This document shows, in pieces, positions 16,024 to 23,669 of a stretch of 44,056 bases of DNA. The stretch comes from Phycisphaerales bacterium (GTDB lineage: Bacteria > Planctomycetota > Phycisphaerae > Tepidisphaerales > Tepidisphaeraceae): assembly GCA_028291615.1 (NCBI GenBank), contig JAQGHM010000021.1, forward strand, positions 1-44,056, given 5' to 3'. Made by a program: the position numbers and the translations under genes. The notes beneath the pieces are model-generated. The model was not told the origin of the DNA. It searched no databases and was given only the letters and a program-made list of their open reading frames with translations. The first letter of the stretch is position 1; the number at the start of each line of letters is the position of its first letter.

Positions 16024-17847
16024 ATGGCCACGCGATCTTGGATGAGATGCGCCCTCTTGTCTGCGTCTTTCTGTTTCATCCTTCATCCTTCATCATTCAG
16101 CCTTTCCCTTGCCGGCACCGTCCGCACCCTCGACGGCAAAACCTACGACGGCGACGTCCGCCTCGACACCGGTGGCCAGATTGTCATCACTCCGCCCGAA
16201 GGCGGCACGCCTAAAAAGATCGACCTCGACGAAGTCCTCCACGCGACGTTCGGCAACGAAGCCACCCAAGCCGCCGCCAAAATCGCGCCCGCCATCCGCA
16301 CCGAAAACAACCAACTCCCCGCCCCCTGGTCCGCCACCGACGTCGGCGCCCTCTCCGAAAAAGGCTATGCCAAATACACCAACGAAGGCCAGGTCTTCAG
16401 CGTCAAATCCGCCGGCGGCAACATCGGCGCAGCCGACGACGACGCCTTCTGCTTCGTCGCCCAACCCGTCACAGGCGACCTTGAGCTCAGCGCCCGCACC
16501 ACCACCATCGGCGACGCAAAACAGGTCACCCAGGGCCTCATGATCCGCGCCAGCGCGGATCCCGGCGCAAACTACATCGCCATTTTCTACGTCGCCGGCG
16601 ACCTCCGCTTCTTCAAGCGCACCCGCACCGGCCAGGCCACCGACGCCGGCACCATCGGCGCAGCCCGCTCGCCCCTTCCCGTCTCCATGCGCCTCACCCG
16701 CCGCGGCGACACCATCACCGCCGCCTGGTCCCGCGACGGCGCAACCTGGCAACCGCTCGGCAGCGAGATGCTCCCCATGCGCCCAGGCGCGCTCGCCGGC
16801 ATTGCCTGCTGCGGACGCGGCAAGCAACTCCTCGGCGCACACGTCACCAACCTCCGCCTCACCGCCATCGCCCCCGTCACCACCGCCGACGCCGCCCCCG
16901 CCAGCGCCGCGCCGCAGCCAACCAAAGAAGGCCTCACCCTCCGCAGCGGCACCCACCTCGCCGCCGCCCAAATCGACAAGGCCAACGACGCCTCACTCCA
17001 CTTCACCAAAGGCGACCGCAACGACACCCTCTCCCTCGCCGCCGTCGCCCGCATCATCTACCGCGAACTTCCGCCCGAAACCGTCGCCAAAATCCCCGAG
17101 CAACGCGCCGGCGTCCTCCTGAAAGAAGGCGACTTCGTCGAAGGCGCATTCAAAGGCCTGCAACAAGGACGCATCCATCTCTCCTCCGTCCTCTTCGGCC
17201 TAGCCAAATTCGACCCGCGCGAAAAAGCCATCGCCCTCATCCTCAACGACCTCGACCCCGCCGCCCGCCCCAAATTGATCCTCCGCACCCGCGACGGCTC
17301 CACCTACGTCGCCAAAGCCGTCGCCCCGGAAAAAGACAAACTGATCGTAGAAGACCCCATCGCCGGCCAATTCACCATCAACCGCTGGGAGGTCACCGAA
17401 ATCTCCGCCGGTGCAGGCCGCCTCGAATCCCTCACCACCCTCAAGCCCGAAAAAGTCGATCCCCCACCCCAGGGCGACATCCCCACCCTCTCCATCAACT
17501 CCACCGGCCTCGGCCTCCCCATGAACCTCGCGGGCGCGCCCTGCCAGCACGGCCTGACCCTGACCGCCGGCGGCGCGGCGACATGGAACCTCGCCGGCCG
17601 ATACCGCACCTTCACCTTCAAATGCGGCGTCCCCCAGGGCATCCTCCCCACCGCCCCCATCCGCTTCATCGTCCTCGCCGACGGCAAGGAACTCTACAAA
17701 TCCCGCCCCCAAACCAGCCTCGACGACCCCTGCTCCTCTTCCCTGAGTGTTAAGGTCATAACCACCCTGACGCTGAAAGTGGAATCCACGACGCCAAATC
17801 CCTTACCGACCCCCGGCCTGTGGGCGGATCCGGCACTCGTCAAATAA
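16024..17847 (+). CDS. Exported NPCBM-domain protein
   Basis: 607 residues. A signal peptide (ending SLSLAG, residues about 1-33) leads to a small beta domain (GTVRTLDGKTYDGDVRL). A LamG / DUF1349-like beta-sandwich follows (DDDAFCFVAQPVTGDLELSAR through GLMIRASADPGANYIAIFY), then two further KTYDG-like segments. The C-terminus (NLAGRYRTFTFKCGVPQG, IRFIVLADGKELYKS, LWADPALVK) matches the NPCBM/NEW2 carbohydrate-binding module. It probably binds an extracellular glycan. It begins 3 bp after the preceding stop and ends the operon. The hydrophobic core of the signal peptide is encoded by a tandem 7-bp repeat, which is unusual. Confidence 0.8.
   Translation: MATRSWMRCALLSASFCFILHPSSFSLSLAGTVRTLDGKTYDGDVRLDTGGQIVITPPEGGTPKKIDLDEVLHATFGNEATQAAAKIAPAIRTENNQLPAPWSATDVGALSEKGYAKYTNEGQVFSVKSAGGNIGAADDDAFCFVAQPVTGDLELSARTTTIGDAKQVTQGLMIRASADPGANYIAIFYVAGDLRFFKRTRTGQATDAGTIGAARSPLPVSMRLTRRGDTITAAWSRDGATWQPLGSEMLPMRPGALAGIACCGRGKQLLGAHVTNLRLTAIAPVTTADAAPASAAPQPTKEGLTLRSGTHLAAAQIDKANDASLHFTKGDRNDTLSLAAVARIIYRELPPETVAKIPEQRAGVLLKEGDFVEGAFKGLQQGRIHLSSVLFGLAKFDPREKAIALILNDLDPAARPKLILRTRDGSTYVAKAVAPEKDKLIVEDPIAGQFTINRWEVTEISAGAGRLESLTTLKPEKVDPPPQGDIPTLSINSTGLGLPMNLAGAPCQHGLTLTAGGAATWNLAGRYRTFTFKCGVPQGILPTAPIRFIVLADGKELYKSRPQTSLDDPCSSSLSVKVITTLTLKVESTTPNPLPTPGLWADPALVK
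16077..16097 (+). repeat. Tandem 7-bp word inside a signal-peptide coding region
   Basis: CATCCTT, CATCCTT and CATCATT stand in tandem and encode part of the hydrophobic stretch FCFILHPSSFSLS of the NPCBM protein. The period and style match the intergenic word arms. No inverted partner arm is visible nearby. Confidence 0.7.
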
Positions 17848-17858
17848 CTCGCCCATTT

Positions 17859-17864
17859 TATACT
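17859..17864 (+). promoter_or_regulatory. Candidate -10 box upstream of the TPM gene
   Basis: TATACT (five of six consensus positions) is preceded by TCGTCA at a 16-bp spacing. A start just downstream would give a leader of about 95 nt before the TPM-domain gene. Confidence 0.3.
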
Positions 17865-17963
17865 CGTCTCACACCCACTTTGTGCCAATGATCTGCAAAA
17901 CGCAGGTAGTCGCTGCGCCCAGCGGCAGCTATCGTTAGATCAGGCAATCTTGGAGACCTCGCT

Positions 17964-19094
17964 ATGAAAAAACTATGCACTTGGATCTTCCTTCTCGCCG
18001 CGGGCGTCGCGCTCCTCGCGCCGGCCAACGCCGCGCTGGCCGCCAAGGGGATCAGTGACAACGGCAAGTTCTTCTCCGCTGCCGCCGAGCAGAAAGCCAC
18101 CGCGACCATCAATGACATCGCGGCCAAGCACCACGGCGAAGAGGTCTACGTCGAGACCTTCGATACCGTCCCCGACGGAACGCCCTACGCCCAATTCGCC
18201 GACGAGCGCACCCGCGCCGCCGCCGTGCGCGGCGTCTACATCCTGATCGTCCGTAAGGGCGGCCACGTCCACGTCGCCGCTTCCCAGGAGACCGAGCGCC
18301 TCTTCACCAACAACGTCCGCACCCAGTTGGCCAAGCAGATCGTCGGCGACCTCCAACAAGGGCCCAAGAATTTCGACAACGCCCTCCTTAACGCCCTCAG
18401 CTTCATCTCCGATACTTTCGACCGCGGCGAGCGCCAGCCCGGCGGAACCGCCGCCCCGCGCACGTCAAATGTCCCGCCGGTCATCCCGCGGAGTAATAAC
18501 CCCACCTTTCCCGGCCAATCCGGCGGTCGCAGCTTCTTCAGCGGCATCTGGGGATGGGTCTGCCTCGCCGCCGGCGTCTGGATCATCTTCTCCATCGTCC
18601 GAAGCATCTCCGCCCGCAGTCGCGGTGGCTACGGCGGCGGCGGTGGCCCCGGTTACGGCGCCGGCGGTCCCGGTTACGGCGGCGGTGGATACGGCGGCGG
18701 CTATGGCGGCGGTGGATACGGCGGTGGTGGCGGCTGGGGCTCCTCCATCCTCGGCGGGCTCTTCGGCGCAGCCGCCGGCAGTTGGCTCTACGACCGCTTC
18801 GCACACGGCGGGGGCAGCGCCTACGGCAACCCGCCTGTCGACGGCGGCTACGGCGGTGGCGCCGCCCCAGGCCCCTCCAGCCCCGATTGGGCCGGCCCCA
18901 GCGACACCAGCCAGGGCTACGAAAGCAGCGACGCCGGCGGCGGCGCAGACTTCGGCAGCAGCAGTGACGCCGGCGGCGGTGGCGGCAGCGACTTCGGCAG
19001 CACCTCCGACTTCGGCGGTGGCGGTGACTCCGGCGGCGGTGGAGATTTCGGCGGCGGCGGCGGCGACGCCGGCGGCGGTGGCGACTTCGCGTAA
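17964..19094 (+). CDS. TPM-domain (YgcG-like) membrane protein
   Basis: 376 residues with GGAG eight bases before the ATG. The signal peptide is clear (MKKLCTWIFLLAAGVALL). The TPM domain covers residues about 28-150 (ISDNGKFFSAAAEQKATATI, then VYILIVRKGGHVHVAAS). One membrane helix follows (FFSGIWGWVCLAAGVWIIF). The last 170 residues are very rich in Gly, Ser and Tyr (GGGYGGGYGGGGYGG and DFGGGGD runs) around a short hydrophobic patch (SSILGGLFGAAAGSWLYDRF). TPM proteins of the YgcG type share this layout, with a Gly-rich C-terminal tail; their function is poorly known. The gene converges with the glycosidase-like gene across hairpin E. Confidence 0.88.
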   Translation: MKKLCTWIFLLAAGVALLAPANAALAAKGISDNGKFFSAAAEQKATATINDIAAKHHGEEVYVETFDTVPDGTPYAQFADERTRAAAVRGVYILIVRKGGHVHVAASQETERLFTNNVRTQLAKQIVGDLQQGPKNFDNALLNALSFISDTFDRGERQPGGTAAPRTSNVPPVIPRSNNPTFPGQSGGRSFFSGIWGWVCLAAGVWIIFSIVRSISARSRGGYGGGGGPGYGAGGPGYGGGGYGGGYGGGGYGGGGGWGSSILGGLFGAAAGSWLYDRFAHGGGSAYGNPPVDGGYGGGAAPGPSSPDWAGPSDTSQGYESSDAGGGADFGSSSDAGGGGGSDFGSTSDFGGGGDSGGGGDFGGGGGDAGGGGDFA

Positions 19095-19100
19095 CAAAAC

Positions 19101-19171
19101 GTGAAACATGAAACGTGAAACATGAAGAGCGCGGATCACGCCTCTTCATGTTTCACGTCTTCATGTTTCAC
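19101..19171. repeat. Short-period inverted-word hairpin E
   Basis: The left arm 19101-19129 and right arm 19142-19171 are reverse complements apart from a single inserted base. They are built from 7-bp words (TGAAACA, TGAAACG). The loop is 12 nt. The element lies in a convergent spacer, so a bidirectional terminator role is possible, though no clean T-run follows. Positions 19168-19170 in the right arm supply the stop codon of the minus-strand glycosidase-like gene. Confidence 0.95.
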
Positions 19172-20256
19172 TCCCCACTCCCCGTCACCCGCGCCAGCAG
19201 CTCAAAGAACCCCCTCTTCCGCCCCGACCCAATCCCCCAATCCACCGGCACGCTCTGATACCCCTCCGCGAACCCTTCCCCTTTCATCCGATAGTCAAAA
19301 TACCCCCACCCGACCCCCGCGCCGATCGCCGCGAGAAAGTTGTTCTCCGGCTTCTCGAAATCGAAGTGATCGTCCTCATTAAACAGGATCGGCTGCCCCC
19401 GATACCCCGCCACCGCCCGCGTCCGCTTTACCATCTCCGCAATCCGCTCCACCCGCTGTCCGTTCCCATGCAGCAGCAGAAAGTCCGCCCGCCGCGCGAT
19501 CACCTCATTCGGAATCTGCCCACCCGTCAAACTCGTCGAAACCAGCAACTTCCCCCGCGAACGCTTCTGCACCAACTCAATCAACTCACCCGCACGTTTG
19601 GGCTTGATGATCTCCGCATAGTTTGCCTGATTGCATTCGTTGGCGATCTCAATAAGCACGTTCGTATACCCCTTCGCCAGCAGCCAATCCGTGGCATTCT
19701 CCACCCCCTTGATCACCGCCGCCTCGTCCTTCAATCGCGCAACCTGACCGAAATAGAAAAACCCCAGGATCGGCGCCATCCCCAACTCATCCGCCCGATC
19801 CAGTATCTTCTCCAGCCGCCCCATATACGCCGGCCGCAACGCCCCCGCCTCCGTAAACGCACTGTTATGCCAAGGCTGCTCCTTCGAATACCCCTGCGGA
19901 CTTCCCCCCTCCAGGTTGATCGTAAAAGACACCAGCCCCCGCCGCCGCCACTCCGCCATCGCCGCCACAAACTCCCGCGTATTCCGCTCCGCATCAAACC
20001 CCGCCCCATCCGGATAAGCCCACAACTTTCGCGTCTCAGGATTCAAATCATCAAAAATCCCCTGCACCAACCGCGCATTCAACAGCAACCCCTCCACCTT
20101 CACCCCATTAAAACTCCGCCCCCTATAAGTAGGTTGCCCGTTGATCAAAAACGAAGCCCCGTCAATCGAAACCGCAGTCTTCCGCGCCGGCGGCTCAGCC
20201 GACACGAGCAACGTCGGCAGAAGAACGATGACAGCAAAAGCCTTACTGATCCGCAT
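19168..20256 (-). CDS. Exported glycoside-hydrolase-like (clan GH-A) protein
   Basis: 362 residues from the ATG at 20256. A longer reading from 20328 exists but would place a very basic stretch ahead of the signal peptide (MRISKAFAVIVLLPTLLVSAEP), so the inner start is preferred. The fold suggested is a TIM barrel: ILGFFYFGQVAR, then VLIEIANECNQ with an NE pair in the place of the GH-A acid/base, then PILFNEDDHFDFE near the place of the nucleophile. No substrate can be inferred. The start overlaps the stop of the small upstream gene by 14 bp, so the two are translationally coupled in a minus-strand operon that also includes the aldo/keto reductase. Its stop codon lies in hairpin E. Confidence 0.65.
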   Translation of the reverse strand: MRISKAFAVIVLLPTLLVSAEPPARKTAVSIDGASFLINGQPTYRGRSFNGVKVEGLLLNARLVQGIFDDLNPETRKLWAYPDGAGFDAERNTREFVAAMAEWRRRGLVSFTINLEGGSPQGYSKEQPWHNSAFTEAGALRPAYMGRLEKILDRADELGMAPILGFFYFGQVARLKDEAAVIKGVENATDWLLAKGYTNVLIEIANECNQANYAEIIKPKRAGELIELVQKRSRGKLLVSTSLTGGQIPNEVIARRADFLLLHGNGQRVERIAEMVKRTRAVAGYRGQPILFNEDDHFDFEKPENNFLAAIGAGVGWGYFDYRMKGEGFAEGYQSVPVDWGIGSGRKRGFFELLARVTGSGE

Positions 20257-20479
20257 CAATCTCCCCGGCAAGAAAGCGCCGCGCCACTTCCGCTTTAATC
20301 TGCTCCTCCGTCCATTTCGGATTCTCACTCACGATCGCGGCGGCTAACCGGCGCCTGAAATTTCGTTGCAATTCCACGCTCACGGCGATCCGTTCCGCCG
20401 GCGTCGCCCGCTTAAGGATCTCGACTGTGAGATCGGGAAGAACGTATATTTTGCTCAGATCGATTGCTCGCTTCGCCAT
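20243..20479 (-). CDS. Small conserved charged protein of unknown function
   Basis: 78 residues from the ATG at 20479 (MAKRAIDLSKIYVLPDLTVE). The core text (KRATPAERIAVSVELQRNFRRRL and ENPKWTEEQIKAEVARRF) resembles a family of small helical proteins I associate with planctomycetes and verrucomicrobia, in which ATPAER and HPDW-like motifs recur. I do not know its function. No membrane or export signal is present. A longer start at 20554 would overlap the end of the aldo/keto reductase gene and is less likely. A 7-9 bp repeat of the GCAAAGG type lies directly upstream of the chosen start. It overlaps the glycosidase-like gene downstream. Confidence 0.6.
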   Translation of the reverse strand: MAKRAIDLSKIYVLPDLTVEILKRATPAERIAVSVELQRNFRRRLAAAIVSENPKWTEEQIKAEVARRFLAGEIDADQ

Positions 20480-20487
20480 GCCTTTCC

Positions 20488-20512
20488 CTTCGCGCTCTTT
20501 GCGCCTTTGCGG
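20488..20512 (-). repeat. Unpaired CGCAAAG word arm upstream of the small gene
   Basis: Read on the minus strand this is GCAAAGG, CGCAAAGAG, CGCGAAGGG, a degenerate 7-9 bp repeat ending a few bases before the ATG at 20479. No inverted partner is visible. A similar word occurs at 24645-24674. Confidence 0.55.
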
Positions 20513-20525
20513 CCGCTTCAATTCC

Positions 20526-21419
20526 TCAAGCCACCAGCTCCGCCGCCCGCGCATTCTTCTCCACCTGCTCCACGCTCTTGCACCCCGGGATCACCGCCGT
20601 CACCGCCGGGTGCTTCAGGCACCACGCCAGCGCCCACTCCGCCATATCCACGCCCGCCGGCACTTCCTCCTTCTGGATCCGCTCCACCTCCTTCAGCTTC
20701 TCCTCCACCTTCGCCGGATCCTGCGTCGTGCGGTAATCGTTCCCGGTAAACTTCGCCCCCGGCTTGTACTTCCCCGACAAGTACCCGCTCGCCAGCGGCA
20801 CCCGCGCCAGCACGCCCAACTCCTGTTTCATCGCCTCGTCAAAGCACTCCGTCTCCGGCTTGCGCTCAAGGCGGTTGTACACCACCTGTAGTACCTCCAC
20901 GTCGGCATCCGTCGACCTCTCCGTCTGGTACCGCAGATCCAGTCCGCCCGAGATCGAATTCCCGATGTGCCGGATCTTCCCCGCCTTCTTCGCCTTCTTC
21001 AAAAAGTCCCACAGCGACGGGTTATCAAACTCGTTGTCCCGCACCGAGTGGTACTGGTAAATGTCGATGTAGTCCGTCCGCAGCGCCCGCAGCGACGCAT
21101 CCAACTGCTCCCGCACGTCCGGCAAATCCCGCTCGTCGCTCCGCTTCATAAACCCAGTAAACCGATGCCCGAATTTCGTCGCGATGATCCACTTCTCCCG
21201 CTGCCCCTTCACCGCCGTCCCGATCAGCGACTCCGACAGGTGATCGCCATAACATTCAGCCGTGTCGATCAGGTTGATCCCCAGCGCCTGCGCCCGCGCA
21301 AACATCGCGTTCACCTCCGGCTGGGTGAAGTTTTTCCCCCACTCCCCCCCAAGCTGCCAGGTGCCCATGCCGATCACCGAAACGCTCAATCCCGTCTTGC
21401 CAAGGGTGCGATACTTCAT
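20526..21419 (-). CDS. Aldo/keto reductase
   Basis: 297 residues starting MKYRTLGKTGLSVSVIGMGT, a standard aldo/keto reductase opening. The catalytic tetrad is readable: Asp in LIDTAECYG, Tyr in the same segment, Lys in IIATKFGHRF and His in IYQYHSVRD. The C-terminal LKHPAVTAVIPGCKSVEQVEKN is the usual NADPH-phosphate-binding region. It will reduce aldehydes or ketones with NADPH; the substrate is not inferable. It is the first gene of a minus-strand group with the small protein and the glycosidase-like protein, and is divergent from the cold-shock gene. Confidence 0.95.
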   Translation of the reverse strand: MKYRTLGKTGLSVSVIGMGTWQLGGEWGKNFTQPEVNAMFARAQALGINLIDTAECYGDHLSESLIGTAVKGQREKWIIATKFGHRFTGFMKRSDERDLPDVREQLDASLRALRTDYIDIYQYHSVRDNEFDNPSLWDFLKKAKKAGKIRHIGNSISGGLDLRYQTERSTDADVEVLQVVYNRLERKPETECFDEAMKQELGVLARVPLASGYLSGKYKPGAKFTGNDYRTTQDPAKVEEKLKEVERIQKEEVPAGVDMAEWALAWCLKHPAVTAVIPGCKSVEQVEKNARAAELVA

Positions 21420-21471
21420 ATCTAAGGATTATAAGCGAAAACCCCGCCGCGCCACCCTTCGGTGTTGTGGT

Positions 21472-21510
21472 GCAGGCTTTCCAGCCTGCAAAGCAGCCTG
21501 AAAGGCTGCA
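21472..21510. repeat. Double hairpin with GCAGGCT/GCAGCCT words
   Basis: Two adjacent palindromes, GCAGGCT-TTCC-AGCCTGC and GCAGCCT-GAA-AGGCTGC, are near-inverted copies of each other. The element sits in the 276-bp divergent spacer upstream of both the aldo/keto reductase and the cold-shock gene. Confidence 0.75.
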
Positions 21511-21553
21511 CTACCAGAGGGCAGTCCCACTTCGCCGACGAATGAATCGAATT

Positions 21554-21583
21554 TTGTTGAATTATTCGCGCGGGCTTTATACC
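21554..21583 (+). promoter_or_regulatory. Candidate promoter of the cold-shock gene
   Basis: TTGTTG at 21554-21559 and TATACC at 21578-21583 are 18 bp apart. This would give an untranslated leader of about 105 nt, the kind of long leader often seen upstream of cold-shock genes. The match is moderate. Confidence 0.35.
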
Positions 21584-21695
21584 TTTCCCGCTGAGATCGC
21601 CGGTCCAGGCCTCAGGCATTGTGGGTGCGGCCGACCGGCAAGACACATCCCCGGGACGTCAAATCACGCGCGTCCCATTGCCTCAGGAGCAGCCC

Positions 21696-21974
21696 ATGGT
21701 CACGGGCACGGTGAAGTGGTTCGACGTCAAAAAGGGGTTCGGATTTCTCGTCAACGGCGCCGGCAAGGACGTCTTCGTCCACTTCAGCAGTATCGAAGGC
21801 GACGGCTTCCGAGCCCTCAAAGACGGCGAACTCGTTGAATACGACGAGGTCGACAGCGGCAAAGGCCTCGCCGCCCGCAACGTAAAGCGCGTCAAAGCCG
21901 GCGGCATTCCCACTTCGACGCCCGCCGCGGTCGTCGCCGTCAGCGCCACCACCAGCGCTGCCGCGCCCCAATAA
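21696..21974 (+). CDS. Cold-shock domain protein
   Basis: 92 residues from the ATG at 21696, which has CAGGAG nine bases upstream; longer in-frame starts at 21621 are unlikely. RNP1 (KGFGFL, residues 13-18) and RNP2 (VFVHF, 26-30) are intact, as are the opening TGTVKWFD and the closing GLAARNVKRV. The Ala/Thr/Val-rich tail of about 25 residues (TPAAVVAVSATTSAAAPQ) goes beyond the usual 66-70-residue cold-shock protein. It should bind single-stranded RNA or DNA and melt RNA structure in the cytoplasm. The long leader suggests post-transcriptional control. Confidence 0.97.
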   Translation: MVTGTVKWFDVKKGFGFLVNGAGKDVFVHFSSIEGDGFRALKDGELVEYDEVDSGKGLAARNVKRVKAGGIPTSTPAAVVAVSATTSAAAPQ

Positions 21975-22042
21975 CCGCGCAGCCCGCAACGCGCCACCAC
22001 GGTGCTTTGCAGTTTCCCCCCCGCCTCTCTACCCTTGCCCTC

Positions 22043-22834
22043 ATGGGTCCATTCCTCGCCGGCCTGCTGATCGGCGTGATCGGCTGCCTCGCCATCGCCG
22101 CCGTCCTCGCGCTCTACGCCGTCCGCCGCGTGGTGCTTTTGGAACGCCGCGCCCGCGACGCTGAACGCCTCGCCGAGCTCGGCACCCTCACCGGCGGCCT
22201 CGCCCACGAGATCAAAAACCCCCTCTCCACCGTCCAGCTCAACCTCCAGCTCCTCGCCGAAGACCTCACCCCCGACAACCCCGCCTACCCCCGCATCGTC
22301 AACCGCCTAAAAACCGTCCAGAAAGAGACCAGCCGCCTCCGCGACATCCTCGACGACTTCCTCCGTTACGCCGGCCAGCTAGAGCTCGACCGCCAGCCGA
22401 CCGACCTCAACGAACTGCTCGAAGACCTCGTTGATTTCTTCCTCCCCCAGGCCCAGCAGCAAAAAGCCAAGGTCCGCCTCCGCCGCTCCGACGTCCCCCT
22501 CATCGCCCCCGTCGATCCGCGCCTGATCAAGCAGGCCGTCCTCAACCTGATGCTCAACGCCCTGCAAGCCATGCCCGAAGGGGGCGACCTTATCCTCAGC
22601 GCCTCAAAAGAAGACGGCGTCGCCCTCATCGACATCATCGACACCGGCAAAGGCATCCCCCCCGAAGCCATCGACAAGATCTTCCAAGCCTACTACACCA
22701 GCAAAAAAGGCGGCACCGGCCTGGGCCTGGCCATGACCCAGCGAATTGTCAAAGAACACGGCGGCAACCTCACGGTCAAAAGCGAAGTAGGCAAAGGCAG
22801 CGATTTCCAACTGCGATTGCCTTTGGGGAGTTGA
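22043..22834 (+). CDS. Membrane sensor histidine kinase
   Basis: 263 residues from the ATG at 22043; an in-frame TTG at 22007 would only add residues before the membrane helix. One helix (FLAGLLIGVIGCLAIAAVLAL) leads straight into HisKA with H55 (LAHEIKNPLSTVQLN), an N box (LNLMLNALQAM), G1 (DTGKGI) and G2 (GTGLGLAM). No periplasmic sensor domain is present, so it must sense through the membrane helix, a partner or cytoplasmic signals. The H-box style is that of NtrB/AtoS-like kinases, which pair with sigma-54 regulators. The sigma-54 regulator at 27651 is a plausible partner but is 5 kb away. Confidence 0.93.
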   Translation: MGPFLAGLLIGVIGCLAIAAVLALYAVRRVVLLERRARDAERLAELGTLTGGLAHEIKNPLSTVQLNLQLLAEDLTPDNPAYPRIVNRLKTVQKETSRLRDILDDFLRYAGQLELDRQPTDLNELLEDLVDFFLPQAQQQKAKVRLRRSDVPLIAPVDPRLIKQAVLNLMLNALQAMPEGGDLILSASKEDGVALIDIIDTGKGIPPEAIDKIFQAYYTSKKGGTGLGLAMTQRIVKEHGGNLTVKSEVGKGSDFQLRLPLGS

Positions 22835-22926
22835 CACCCGCACGTTTAGTAACAAGCAGTTCGACCGGATGAACAAGCGACGCGACGAATTACAAACCCG
22901 CCTCAAAACCAGCGGAAACAGGCTTA

Positions 22927-22941
22927 CTTAATGCCATTAAG
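22927..22941. terminator. CTTAATG palindrome between convergent genes
   Basis: CTTAATG-C-CATTAAG is a perfect 7-bp inverted repeat with a 1-nt centre, lying between the kinase gene and the convergent TetR gene. It lacks a T-run, so a terminator role is only possible. A 20-codon open frame (22869-22931) ends inside it and looks like a leftover fragment. Confidence 0.3.
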
Positions 22942-22954
22942 CTACGTCCCGGCT

Positions 22955-23569
22955 TCACTCCCCTTTACGTTCGAGTCCCGCGAATACCGTCTCGACCAGA
23001 GCGTCCACGTAAGCGTCGGATAGATCGCCGTGGCCGCTGTCATAGGGGAGCAGGAGTTGGTGGTACAGCGGTCCATAAAGGGCATCGATGACGATGTCCG
23101 GGTCTAGATCGGGCCGGAGTTCGCCCTTGGCGATACCCCGGCGGACAAACTCGCGGGTCACGTTGCGCCGCGCGAGCAGCCACTGTTCGATGAGTGCCTT
23201 GTGCAGGGTTCGGTCGACTTGAGCGCGTCCGATCAAAGCGCGAAGCACCTTCCCGCGTGGGCCGCGAAAGTAGCGGGCGGCGAGGCGCATCGACGCGGCA
23301 AGGCTGCCGCGAGCGGTGGATTGTTCCTGAAGCGGCGCGAGCTTCGCGACGTCGTCCAGCACGGCATCGGCGACGATCGACCAGACGTTGCGCCATCGCC
23401 GGTAGATCGTTGTCTTGCCGACCCCGGCATGTGCGGCGACGGCTTCGATACTTAATCCGTCGAAGCCCGATTCCAGGCCTAATTCCATCGCGGCGGCGCG
23501 GATCTGCCGGGTCACGTCCTCATCCCTCGGCCGACCGGCGCCCGGCTTCCGCACGTTGACTTTCTTCAT
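22955..23569 (-). CDS. TetR/AcrR-family transcriptional regulator
   Basis: 204 residues from the ATG at 23569; a TTG two codons earlier is also possible. The N-terminal helix-turn-helix is typical of the family ([37 protein letters not shown], residues about 20-60, given here only in outline). A divergent C-terminal ligand domain of about 130 residues follows. The gene is divergent from the NmrA-like gene, and the 100-bp spacer holds a perfect 9-bp inverted repeat overlapping a good promoter. By family precedent it represses that gene, and probably itself, until a small-molecule ligand binds. Confidence 0.95.
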   Translation of the reverse strand: MKKVNVRKPGAGRPRDEDVTRQIRAAAMELGLESGFDGLSIEAVAAHAGVGKTTIYRRWRNVWSIVADAVLDDVAKLAPLQEQSTARGSLAASMRLAARYFRGPRGKVLRALIGRAQVDRTLHKALIEQWLLARRNVTREFVRRGIAKGELRPDLDPDIVIDALYGPLYHQLLLPYDSGHGDLSDAYVDALVETVFAGLERKGE

Positions 23570-23588
23570 TCCCAAGCCTCAAAAACCG

Positions 23589-23619
23589 TTGACTAAATAC
23601 GATACAAGTCGTATCGTAT
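23589..23619 (+). promoter_or_regulatory. Promoter with overlapping TetR operator
   Basis: TTGACT (23589-23594) and TATCGT (23612-23617) are separated by 17 bp. The operator ATACGATAC-AAGTC-GTATCGTAT (23597-23619) is a perfect 9-bp inverted repeat with a 5-bp centre, covering the spacer and the -10. Additional GTATCGTAT-like text follows to 23624. Binding here would block transcription toward the NmrA-like gene. Confidence 0.75.
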
Positions 23620-23669
23620 CGTATTGTCGTGCCTCGTTCAACCAACGCGCAGTTTGAAGGAGATCAATC

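Noticed and set aside
22869..22931. 20-codon open frame (MNKRRDELQTRLK...) between the kinase and TetR genes
   Set aside because: Too short, no ribosome-binding site and no known family; may be the end of a decayed gene but cannot be supported.
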